A DNA stretch of 64,000 bases, taken from Flavobacteriaceae bacterium (lineage in GTDB: Bacteria > Bacteroidota > Bacteroidia > Flavobacteriales > Flavobacteriaceae). Made by a program: the position numbers and the translations under genes. The stretch spans positions 62,001 through 126,000 of the forward strand of contig JAIPBH010000002.1 of assembly GCA_021739635.1 (NCBI GenBank). Direction: 5' to 3'. Shown here piece after piece: positions 45,008 to 52,492 of the stretch (its first letter is position 1; the number at the start of each line of letters is the position of its first letter). The notes beneath the pieces were generated by a model. That model saw only the letters and a program-made list of their open reading frames with translations, made no database searches and was not told where the DNA came from.

Positions 45008-46780
45008 ATGAAAAAATATATAGTTTATATCGGAATATTGGCTGTAGGGCTACTTTTAGGTTGGGTAATTTTTGGTAAATCATCAAATCAAGAAACAGAA
45101 CAAAACCACGATGCGGTTGCAGCAACCAATCAAATGTGGACGTGTTCTATGCATCCACAAATTATGCAACCAGAGCCAGGCGATTGTCCCATTTGTGGGA
45201 TGGATTTAATTCCTGCCGAAAGTGGAAGTGATGGCCTGTTAGCAGACCAATTCAAGTTAACTGAAAATGCGATAGCATTAGCCAATATCCAAACAACCAT
45301 AGTCGGTAATGGAAATGTTGATGGCAACACAATTAAATTATCTGGTAAAATTGCTGAAAATGAAGAAGCTAATGCAGTACAAGTAAGTTATTTTTCGGGT
45401 AGGATAGAACGTTTGAATATCAGTTTTACAGGAGAAGAAGTTCGTAAAGGTCAATTATTGGCAACCATTTATTCGCCAGAACTCTATGCAGCACAACAAG
45501 AATTAATCACAGCAGCTTCTTTAAAAGAATCTCAACCTGCTTTATACAAAGCAGTCCGTAATAAATTGAAATTATGGAAACTCTCTGAAAATCAAATCAA
45601 CCAGATTGAAGAAACAGGAAAAGTAAAAGAAAACTTTCCTGTTTATGCAACCGTTTCGGGTACTGTTACAGAAAAATTGGTAGAGCAAGGCGATTACATC
45701 AAACAAGGACAACCCTTATTAAAAATTGCCAATCTCAACACAGTTTGGGGAAACTTTGATGTGTATGAAAATCAGATTGACCGCTTTAAAAAAGGACAGG
45801 AAGTGATTATAACAACCAATGCCTATCCTAATAAAGAGTTTAAAGGTAAAGTTGATTTCATTGACCCAGTTTTAAACACGAAAACAAGAACTGTAACATT
45901 GCGTGTGGTACTAAATAATGAAGATGATGTATTTAAACCAGGAATGTTTGTAACCGCAAATATTGAAGGCAGTACGACTAAAAATGACGAAGTATTAACA
46001 ATTCCTGCATCTGCTGTTATGTGGACAGGTGAACGTTCTGTAGTGTATCTCAAAACAAATCCAGACCAACCTATTTTTGAAATGCGTGAAATTAAATTAG
46101 GCAATCAAATCGGTAATGAATATGAAGTTGTAGAAGGTTTATTTGTTGGAAATGAAATAGTGACTAACGGCACATTTACGGTTGATGCAGCAGCACAATT
46201 ACAAGGCAAAAAGTCTATGATGAATAAAGATGGTGGTAAAGTAATGACTGGACACGAAAGTCATTTAGGTATGGATAACAATGCATCTAACAAAGAAAAT
46301 GACCACACTAATATGAATGAGCGTTTGGAAGTATCAGCGAAATTTCAAGAGCAGTTAAAAGCTGTTTTCAATGAGTATATCAATTTAAAAGATGCTTTGG
46401 TAAAAGAAGATTCAAAAAGTACTTCAGCAAACGCAACAACTTTATTAAATAAATTGAGCAAAGTAGATATGAAATTGTTGTCAGATAATAAGGCTCATAA
46501 CCATTGGATGTCATTAGAAAAAGAAATAAAATCTTCTGCAACTTCAATTTCTGAAACGCCCAATATAAAAGCACAAAGAGACCATTTCAAGCATTTATCA
46601 TCACACCTAATCAATGCTTTACAATTGTTTGGTGTAAATGAAAAAGTCTATGTGGAATTTTGTCCAATGGCAGATAACAACAAAGGTGCATATTGGTTGA
46701 GCAAAGAAGAAAAAGTAATCAATCCATATTTTGGCGAAGCAATGCTAACCTGTGGTGAAGTAAAACAAGTAATAGAATAA
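45008..46780 (+). CDS. CusB-like periplasmic adaptor with metal-binding and DUF3347 domains
   Basis: The 590-residue adaptor is anchored by an N-terminal membrane segment (about 4-22). A heavy-metal-binding domain WTCSMHPQIM...CPICGMDLIPAE (about 43-75) follows, then the adaptor core with YFSGRIERLNISFTGEEV, a helical hairpin and barrel (to about 405). A Met/His-rich linker precedes DUF3347 (about 435-590, ending with VEFCPMADNNKGAYWLSKE). CusB proteins move Cu(I)/Ag(I) into the CusA pump. DUF3347 probably adds metal capture. Confidence 0.9.
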   Translation: MKKYIVYIGILAVGLLLGWVIFGKSSNQETEQNHDAVAATNQMWTCSMHPQIMQPEPGDCPICGMDLIPAESGSDGLLADQFKLTENAIALANIQTTIVGNGNVDGNTIKLSGKIAENEEANAVQVSYFSGRIERLNISFTGEEVRKGQLLATIYSPELYAAQQELITAASLKESQPALYKAVRNKLKLWKLSENQINQIEETGKVKENFPVYATVSGTVTEKLVEQGDYIKQGQPLLKIANLNTVWGNFDVYENQIDRFKKGQEVIITTNAYPNKEFKGKVDFIDPVLNTKTRTVTLRVVLNNEDDVFKPGMFVTANIEGSTTKNDEVLTIPASAVMWTGERSVVYLKTNPDQPIFEMREIKLGNQIGNEYEVVEGLFVGNEIVTNGTFTVDAAAQLQGKKSMMNKDGGKVMTGHESHLGMDNNASNKENDHTNMNERLEVSAKFQEQLKAVFNEYINLKDALVKEDSKSTSANATTLLNKLSKVDMKLLSDNKAHNHWMSLEKEIKSSATSISETPNIKAQRDHFKHLSSHLINALQLFGVNEKVYVEFCPMADNNKGAYWLSKEEKVINPYFGEAMLTCGEVKQVIE

Positions 46781-46812
46781 TAAATCAAGTAATAACAATT
46801 AAATTTTAAACA

Positions 46813-47253
46813 ATGAAGAAAATAATTTTAAGTGTAGCTGTAATAGCAGCATTAGGTTTAACAAGTTGTAAAAACGAAACCAAAACAGAAACAGACACTA
46901 CAACTATTGAAATGTCCAATGATATGGCAATGACAGACCTGTCTTTTGGTGTAAGAGGAAATTGCGGTATGTGTAAAAGTACCATAGAAAAGGCAGCTAA
47001 CAGTGTTGAAGGTGTTGCAAGTGCTAATTGGGATGTCGATAAAAAGAAGATTGATGTGTCTTTTGATGATACAAAAACCGATGCAATGGCAATCCATAAA
47101 GCAATCGCATCTTCAGGTTATGATACCGAAAAAGTAGCAGGTGACGAAGAAGCATATGAGGATTTACCAGGTTGTTGTAAATACGACCACGAAATGATGA
47201 TGAATCAATCGGGTGAAATGAAGTCAGAAGACCATTCAAATCACGACCATTAA
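46813..47253 (+). CDS. Periplasmic HMA-domain lipoprotein
   Basis: The 146-residue protein has a lipoprotein signal with lipobox LTSC (C19), an HMA domain with RGNCGMCKSTIEKA (C-x2-C) at about 50-118, and a tail rich in Cys, His and Met (PGCCKYDHEMMMN, ending HSNHDH). It is likely an anchored metal chaperone for the Cus system. It is the last gene of the copper block and is followed by a terminator. Confidence 0.88.
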   Translation: MKKIILSVAVIAALGLTSCKNETKTETDTTTIEMSNDMAMTDLSFGVRGNCGMCKSTIEKAANSVEGVASANWDVDKKKIDVSFDDTKTDAMAIHKAIASSGYDTEKVAGDEEAYEDLPGCCKYDHEMMMNQSGEMKSEDHSNHDH

Positions 47254-47262
47254 ACAAAAATG

Positions 47263-47293
47263 AAAGAGTCTTTTTCGGAAGGCTCTTTTTTAT
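47263..47293 (+). terminator. Terminator of the metal-resistance block
   Basis: AAAGAGTC (47263-47270) pairs with GGCTCTTT (47281-47288), including one T-G pair, and a T-tract follows. The loop can extend the stem (CTTTTTCGGAAG). Confidence 0.85.
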
Positions 47294-47404
47294 TTATTAA
47301 AATTAATTAAAACATTAATAATCCGTGAGCAGGTAATAAGGTGTTCGTCAGTCGTTCCATTTTGTTCCATAAAACATATCTGCAAGCCACTTTTCAGTTT
47401 CAAG

Positions 47405-47433
47405 TGTCATTGCGAACGCAGTGAAGCAATCTC
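47405..47433 (+). repeat. Palindromic repeat copy E, short non-coding copy
   Basis: TGTCATTGCGAACGCAGTGAAGCAATCTC. This is the minimal form of the family, with only the ATTGCG...GAAGCAATCTC module, placed in the non-coding stretch after the metal genes. Confidence 0.75.
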
Positions 47434-48194
47434 ATAATCAACCACATTCTTTCAGTCAAATGGCTTGCATATACCATAAATAGCACCACTGCGGCGAAAC
47501 GTCCTCGTTGGCACTATTTATTTGTTTTATTACACACATTCTCTCCTTCCTCACCCGCAGCTACTCTTGTACCCAAACCCAATAAGGTTTCGCTTCGCGA
47601 GTTTTTTTATTGGGTACAACCGCTGCTTCACTTTATGCGAGCCTGCGGGTCGCTTCGGGCAAAACCCACAGTAAATCCGCTTTCATTTCAAATTTGAATC
47701 TTTCATTTTAATGTCACGCTCCATTAATATTCCGAACATATAAAACTGTGGGTCTGCGGGTGTCACATTTTTTGAACCTCTCAAGTTTGCAAATAAGATA
47801 GCTTCATCCTCGCGAAAGTGGGGACCTTATTTTTCTAAATATCACTTTTGCTATTTTCATATTTTCGCATTCAAAAGCTATCCTATTTTGCAAGGTGTAC
47901 ACAAGAGCAACTCATTCAGTCAGCAAATTCCATCCAACGCTTAATAGTTTTGACATTCCGGGTTTGCCTTTATTTTGTTTTGAAGTTTATCATTTCCTCA
48001 AAATCCTATAATTCCTCAAATTCTATTTTTTCAATATAAGATGCAAACCCAAAATGAAAACTATTCCCAAGCCTTCCATTGGCCTCCTTCAATCCTTGCA
48101 CTTGCCTAAACTTGAATATTCCGAACTATCCATAAAAATCCATCTGGGTACAAAGTAAAAATCAAAAAATGCGCCACCCTTGCGGTAAACCGTA

Positions 48195-48244
48195 GGTGTG
48201 GTACGCCCTTTTGCAGAAATATGCAACGGGCTATTTACCACACC
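48195..48244. repeat. GC-rich 50-nt hairpin
   Basis: GGTGTGGTA (48195-48203) pairs with TACCACACC (48236-48244). Inside, GCCC pairs with GGGC and TTGCA with TGCAA, closing on GAAATA. The composition is far richer in G+C than the genes around it, and no T-run follows. Confidence 0.6.
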
Positions 48245-48364
48245 ACCCTCGCTCATCTCGCAGCCGGCTCGCGCCTTTTAGATTACCTGCTAAAAACTTT
48301 CATAATCAAAAAAAATAGCCCTCTATGAAGAAGGCTAAACATTATTCTTGTTATTAAATTAAAT

Positions 48365-48685
48365 TTATTCTACAGTGGCTGTGGGTGCATTGGTTTTAAC
48401 CGAAGCAATACCGTTCTCCATACCAGAAGTGGATTCATACATTTCACTTGTACCAATGACTTGACCGTTACTAGCTTTTAAATTGAAATAATGCTTTCCA
48501 TTGCTTGATTTTTTTCTGTCATACTTACTGTCATCTTTCGAATTTGTCCGAACAGATTCAATACCGTTCATACAACCAGTTTTTGCTGAATAACCTTCAC
48601 TTGCCAATATGGTTTGACCATTGTTAGCTTTTAACCTAAATCGAAACTCACTTCGAGCATCATGATATACTTCAAATTTTGCCAT
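48365..48685 (-). CDS. YegP-like DUF1508 protein with two tandem repeats
   Basis: The 106-residue cytosolic protein consists of two DUF1508 units: residues about 3-50 (FRFRLKANNGQTILASEGY) and 60-98 (HYFNLKASNGQVIGTSEMY). Both end with a GIESV/GIASVKTNA segment. The family is small, widespread and of unknown function. It is transcribed against the rest of the island and stands alone between two non-coding stretches. Confidence 0.85.
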   Translation of the reverse strand: MAKFEVYHDARSEFRFRLKANNGQTILASEGYSAKTGCMNGIESVRTNSKDDSKYDRKKSSNGKHYFNLKASNGQVIGTSEMYESTSGMENGIASVKTNAPTATVE

Positions 48686-49278
48686 AATTTTTTGTTTTAA
48701 ATTTTTTAAATATAAGAAAAAAATAAAACAAAGTTAAATGGCTCCCATAAGCCACCGCATTCATCCTATAAAGTTCAAGCCCTACGGGTTTTGTAAAAAA
48801 TTTTGCTTGCATTTTTATATCACATGTTCCAGTGCCATTTTGTAAAGCAATATTTTTCACAAAAAACTTGACAGGATGGCCACGCCATTAATAACGGTGC
48901 TTTCTTTTTTCTTTTTCTTTTGAAAAAACAATGGTTGTTTTTTGTCTTTATCCAATTGAAGTATGGAAAGATAATGGAATAAAACCTCCAATGGAGCCAT
49001 TGCCGAACTTCGACTACTGAAAATAAGTGATAGAGTTGGAAATGAATAATGGTGAAAATAAAAACTCAAACAAAAAGCAAAGGTACAGGCGTGCGGATGC
49101 GAGAGCCACAAGGGTTCGCTTCGCCTGTTGAAAAAAATCTCCACCCTCACTTTTTCCTTTTTATTACAATTATTCTTTAATTGATACTGTCCACTGCCAC
49201 TGAAAACTACGGACTATAACCGGGTAGTATTTTTTCCACAGCCCTTGCACCAATCGCACCGTCCTGTAAAAAAGGCAT

Positions 49279-49459
49279 TATGTTTAAGTTATTATTTAGA
49301 GCCCGTTTAGGTAGCCTGTGGTTACTGGCGGGCATACGTACATCAGGTAGCCCATTCCATGTGTATGTGCATTACGTTGGCTTTAAAGAGTACACGTTGC
49401 GCATCTTTTGGTTCGAGTGCTGTCTTTCAGAGCTTCCTTTTTAGGAGGCTCTTTTTTTT
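49279..49459 (+). ncRNA. Candidate structured non-coding RNA ending in an intrinsic terminator
   Basis: A possible -7 box TATGTTTA (49279-49286) is followed by a hairpin: GCCCG (49301-49305) pairs with CGGGC (49329-49333), and inside it GGTAGCC pairs fully with GGTTACT, allowing G-T pairs, around TGT. The terminator at 49429-49459 closes the unit. No known RNA family is recognised. The start position is uncertain. Confidence 0.35.
49429..49459 (+). terminator. Orphan terminator without a protein gene upstream
   Basis: AGAGCTTCC (49429-49437) pairs with GGAGGCTCT (49444-49452), with one T-G pair, and seven T follow. Confidence 0.8.
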
Positions 49460-49780
49460 GCTCGCTTCTGAAGAAAACAAGATGAAAACAAAACTAAAAG
49501 GAATGATTAAATCCATCAAAACCCTCGGATTGAATAGCTGTCATTATATGGATTGAAAAAAATAATCAGATTTGTCATAATCTCTTCCCCTGATTAAAAG
49601 AAAGCAAATTTGCGATTCTTAATCCTGACGCTACAGCAAAATAAAGCAAATGAACGCAACAATTTACCTAAACCTATGACTGCATGATATTTGCCATACA
49701 TTTAATCGGAAGGTATTGCTTCGGGCCAAAGCCGTACCAAGTCCAAACAAAAAATTGTTTCATTTAAATTATTAGAAAAA

Positions 49781-50422
49781 ATGGGTAAAATTGCTCAAGG
49801 TATTTTAGGAGGGCTTTCAGGTAAGGTTGGAAACATTATCGGTGGAAGCTGGAAAGGTATTGACTACATTAGAATTAAACCTTCTAGTGTGGCAAATCCA
49901 AGAACTGTAGGACAGGTAAATCAAAGAACGAAGTTTACCGCTACTTTAGAATTTATTCAGGCTATAAAGCCTTTTATCCAGAAAGGATACAAGTTTTTAG
50001 CTGTGAAGAAAACTGCATTTAATGCAGCAATGTCTTATGTGTTGAACAATGCGATTACAGGCGTGGAACCCAACTTTGAGGTGGATTACGCAAATGCATT
50101 GGTGAGTAGAGGAGGTCTGTCCGGTGCGCTAAACCCCACTGTTGACCTTTCAGTTCCTGGGGAAGTCACTTTTAACTGGGATGACAACTCTATGGAAGGT
50201 AATGCGAATGCCACCGATAGAGCGATGGTGTTAGTCTACAATCCTTCTAAAAAGGAATCCATGTCTAGCACAGAAGGAGCAGCTAGAACAGTCGGAACGC
50301 AAACGGTTCCAATTCCAACCACCTACGCAGGAGACACGGTAGAGCTTTTTATAGCCTTTACTGCTGCTGATGGTACACAATTGTCAAACAGTACTTATTT
50401 AGGCTCTGGAATAGCTAATTAA
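49781..50422 (+). CDS. DUF6266 family protein
   Basis: The 213-residue protein opens with MGKIAQGILGGLSGKVGNIIGG and WKGIDYIRIKP, the typical beginning of DUF6266, continues with NQRTKFTATLEFIQAIKPFI, and ends in a beta-rich Ig-like half (about 115-213, with VTFNWDDNS and DTVELFIAFTAADG). Such proteins are common near ends of Bacteroidota mobile elements, sometimes in several copies. Their role is unknown, and a surface or phage-like structural role has been guessed. It is the last gene before the right border and has its own terminator. Confidence 0.83.
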   Translation: MGKIAQGILGGLSGKVGNIIGGSWKGIDYIRIKPSSVANPRTVGQVNQRTKFTATLEFIQAIKPFIQKGYKFLAVKKTAFNAAMSYVLNNAITGVEPNFEVDYANALVSRGGLSGALNPTVDLSVPGEVTFNWDDNSMEGNANATDRAMVLVYNPSKKESMSSTEGAARTVGTQTVPIPTTYAGDTVELFIAFTAADGTQLSNSTYLGSGIAN

Positions 50423-50442
50423 GGCTTGGTGTTTTATTTTGG

Positions 50443-50470
50443 AAACCGCTCAACTTGGGCGGTTTTTTTT
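50443..50470 (+). terminator. Terminator of the DUF6266 gene
   Basis: AAACCGC (50443-50449) pairs with GCGGTTT (50459-50465), followed by further T. Confidence 0.85.
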
Positions 50471-50482
50471 ATGCTATATTTG
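50455..50482 (+). promoter_or_regulatory. Outward-facing promoter at the right end of the island
   Basis: TTG (50455-50457) and TATATTTG (50475-50482) are 17 bp apart and read rightward. No gene follows before attR. In an excised circle this promoter would read through the joined attachment site toward the excisionase and integrase genes. Confidence 0.4.
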
Positions 50483-50553
50483 TATTAATAGCAATCAAAT
50501 ATTTTGTTTTTACTTGTTACAAATGTTCCCTTTTTTATCAATTTTTGTATCCT

Positions 50554-50566
50554 ATTTGTTGCCCAA
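50554..50566 (+). repeat. Island-end direct repeat, right copy (possible integrase arm site)
   Basis: Exact ATTTGTTGCCCAA as at 14844-14856. The sequence before it (TTTTTACTTGTTACAAATG...) also resembles the left end (CTTTTACTTGTTGCTTATTTG). Confidence 0.5.
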
Positions 50567-50600
50567 AGGCTATCACCCCAATGGATTCAAGGGTAGTTAG

Positions 50601-50619
50601 ATATTGTATCGGAAAATAG
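50601..50619 (+). other. attR core: displaced MnmE C-terminal codons
   Basis: TATTGTATCGGAAAATAG reads Y-C-I-G-K-stop, the end of MnmE, with Tyr in place of Phe and different third bases in the last codons. TTGTATCGG (50604-50612) is identical to 14713-14721. It lies between the island genes and the chromosomal remnant at 50680. Confidence 0.75.
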
Positions 50620-50679
50620 TTTAATTAATTGAATATCAATATATTATAATTATTTATTTTAAATTTAATTAATATTATC

Positions 50680-51222
50680 TCTTATGGAAAAGCGTATACT
50701 GTTATGTTAGCTTTAAGAGATTTAATAGGTGAGAAGCAAGTAAATCATGTTTTAAAAACGATTACAGAGGCACATCGTGACATTAATAAGTTAGAAGCAA
50801 ACTCTATTGAATTTTTAGATGAACTTTATAAAGTAACCCCAAAAGAATATCACACATTAATTGATGATTGGTTTAAAAAGGTTATCACGTATGATTTGGG
50901 AATTGAAGAATGCTCTTATAAAGCATTAGCAAACGGAACTTACGAAATTTCTGTAAAAATAAAAGCTAAACGTTTTGAAACGTTAGATAATGGAGAAATC
51001 AAACAAATAACTATTAACGAACCCATTAAAATTGGTGTGCTTACGATGCATCCATCAAATGTGAAAGACAATAGTTAAATTCTTTATTATCAGTAAAATA
51101 CAATCAATAAAGAAGAAACAGAAATCAAAATAATTGTAAATAAATTACCTAAATATATTTCTGTAGATCCTTTCGGAACACGGTCTGATGAAAATTCTGT
51201 AGATAATACATTTAGGTTTTAA
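50680..51222 (+). pseudogene. 3' remnant of an M1 aminopeptidase (ABC permease/M1 fusion type)
   Basis: The frame reads SYGKAYTVMLALRDLIGEKQ, then VTPKEYHTLIDDWFKKVITYD, the C-terminal half of M1-type peptidases of Bacteroidota. It breaks at TAA (51076) and again at TAA (51091), then continues in the same frame with KYISVDPFGTRSDENSVDN and ends at 51222. Both stops are one base from TCA. The catalytic HExxH part is absent. It starts about 60 bp right of attR, so the gene was cut before or with the island's arrival. A 124-residue frame from the ATG at 50704 exists but is only part of it. Confidence 0.65.
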
Positions 51223-51347
51223 TAAAACTACAATTAGAATATTAAATTAAATAAGGGTATGAAAATGTAATATGCTTTGCTCGAAGCGACGATATGAGCG
51301 TAGTGGAAATGTGTGTGGAAGTGACACTTAACCCTTAAATCTTACGT

Positions 51348-51392
51348 TCCTGTACTTTTTCTTTTGACATTGAAAAGTATTTCGTTGTTTTG
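51348..51392 (+). promoter_or_regulatory. Conserved promoter site 1 (before the LytS-like kinase)
   Basis: TCCTGTACTTTTTCTTTT followed by GACATT (51348-51371), then TTGTTTTG (51385-51392), with 37 bp from start to start. The same arrangement recurs at 53251 and, on the minus strand, at 61010. This site suggests autoregulation of the kinase-regulator pair. Confidence 0.6.
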
Positions 51393-51412
51393 TTCTAGAC
51401 ATGCATCCATGA

Positions 51413-52492
51413 ATGTACACACAAAATAAAAATACCCAGTTTTCTTTGTATTGGAAATGCCAGATTTCAGGTTGGAGTTTGGTTTCTCTTTATTGGGCTT
51501 ATGTTGTGTTTACTCGAGACCATTATGGGTATTTTTTAACTTTTCTTAATTACATTCTTGATATTTTAATCGGCATAATATTAACACATGGCTATCGATT
51601 CATTGCTTTGAAGTTAAAATGGAACTCACTTAGCCTGCCTCAATTATTTCGAAAAATTCTACTTTCAATAATTCTTTTAGCATTGTTATACATGTTAATT
51701 GTAAATATAAAATGGTATTTCTTTTGGCAATTTATAGGGGGTAAAGAAATTGATTTATGGAATTCATTAATATATTGGGATCCTGTTCTTCTCACAGGTT
51801 TGCGATTAATGTCTATATGGATTTTGGCCTATCATTTATATCACTATTACCAAAATAAAATTGAAACTACCCAGCAAAACGCTGAGCTTTTAGTAATTGC
51901 AAAGCAAGCTCAGCTAGATAATTTATCAGCCCAGTTAAATCCGCATTTTTTATTTAACTCTTTAAATTCTATCAAATCTTTAGTCATAGAAAACCCTGAA
52001 ACAGCAAGAAGAGCTATTGATTTGCTATCGGATTTATTACGATCGTCTTTGTATGAAAAAGACAAAGATTTGATTACGATAAAAGATGAATTAGCTTTAG
52101 TAAAAGATTATATAGAATTGGAGAAAATGCGTTTTGAAGAACGTTTACAGTTAGAAGTTACAGTTGATAAATCACTTGAGACTTTTAAAATTCCAACATT
52201 AAGCATTCAGTTATTGGTAGAAAACGCGATTAAACACGGCATTGATTCAAAAATTGAAGGAGGAATTGTTTCTATAACCATTAAAAAGGAGGAAGGTTTT
52301 GTTTCAATACAAGTGCTAAATCCAGGGAGATTATCTTTAAACAAGAAAAGTAAGGGGCTTGGGATTAAAAACCTTCATGAAAGATTAAAAATCCAATACA
52401 ATAGCAAGGCATCATTTAAATTAACAACCCTTAACAATGATATAGTTGAAGCAAAAATTCTAATCCCATTTACTGCTAATGAAAACATTTAA
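51413..52492 (+). CDS. LytS/YehU-type sensor histidine kinase
   Basis: The 359-residue kinase has four membrane segments (about 14-32, 40-65, 80-105, 118-140), a short coiled coil, then the His-kinase domain with LSAQLNPHFLFNSLNSIKSL (phosphorylated H178) and an ATPase domain with LLVENAIKHGI and GLGIKNLHERL. No extracellular sensor domain is present, so the signal is probably sensed in the membrane. Its end overlaps the response regulator by 14 bp. Confidence 0.93.
   Translation: MYTQNKNTQFSLYWKCQISGWSLVSLYWAYVVFTRDHYGYFLTFLNYILDILIGIILTHGYRFIALKLKWNSLSLPQLFRKILLSIILLALLYMLIVNIKWYFFWQFIGGKEIDLWNSLIYWDPVLLTGLRLMSIWILAYHLYHYYQNKIETTQQNAELLVIAKQAQLDNLSAQLNPHFLFNSLNSIKSLVIENPETARRAIDLLSDLLRSSLYEKDKDLITIKDELALVKDYIELEKMRFEERLQLEVTVDKSLETFKIPTLSIQLLVENAIKHGIDSKIEGGIVSITIKKEEGFVSIQVLNPGRLSLNKKSKGLGIKNLHERLKIQYNSKASFKLTTLNNDIVEAKILIPFTANENI

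Larger units (their letters stand above)
47294..48364. other. 1.07-kb repeat-rich non-coding stretch of the island
   Basis: No credible gene is seen. A perfect 10-bp inverted repeat, AGCAGGTAAT (47328-47337) and ATTACCTGCT (48282-48291), brackets about 960 bp. Inside are repeat copy E, a GTACCC/GGGTAC-CCCAATAA/TTATTGGG stem (47569-47617), an ACCCACAGT/ACTGTGGGT pair (47664-47672, 47745-47753) and a long GC-rich hairpin at 48195-48244. It may hold a transfer or replication origin or the remains of a non-coding element. Confidence 0.5.
48686..49780. other. 1.1-kb stretch without recognised protein genes; contains a candidate RNA
   Basis: Open frames here give low-complexity or Cys/Ser/Phe-rich products without family features and are not called. 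The stretch includes a strong hairpin at 49301-49333 and a good terminator at 49429-49459 that follows no protein gene, suggesting a non-coding transcript. The remainder shows nothing I can assign. Confidence 0.4.
14713..50612 (+). mobile_element. 35.9-kb genomic island in the 3' end of mnmE (integrative element with defence and metal-resistance cargo)
   Basis: The left border is the 3' end of mnmE with an excisionase-like gene and a tyrosine integrase directly beside it. The right border is a second copy of the final MnmE codons: TGTATCGG, then variants of the last two codons, still reading CIGK-stop. Between them lie an integration module, primase-like genes, a restriction enzyme plus Argonaute, metal efflux genes, repeat-rich DNA and a DUF6266 gene. 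A palindromic repeat family is seen only inside these borders. No relaxase, coupling protein or type IV secretion gene is present, so transfer would need help from another element. mnmE is a known insertion target (SGI1 uses the same gene end). Confidence 0.85.

Noticed and set aside
49060-49096. CCTGTACCTTTGCTTTTTG on the minus strand as a fourth LytTR-type promoter site
   Set aside because: The TCCTGTACTTT core is broken and no TTnnTTTG box lies at the right distance. It is also inside the island.
48857-49150. 97-codon frame on the minus strand
   Set aside because: Low-complexity Phe/Ser/Lys composition, no start context or family similarity. It is likely non-coding.
49359-49556. 65-codon frame on the plus strand
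   Set aside because: It runs through the terminator at 49429-49459 and has no protein-like features.
50540-50551. AATTTTTGTATC, an exact 12-base match to the mnmE end (14708-14719), as the right attachment core
   Set aside because: The match stops before the CGG and does not encode the MnmE end. The copy at 50601 continues through CIGK-stop and is the better core.
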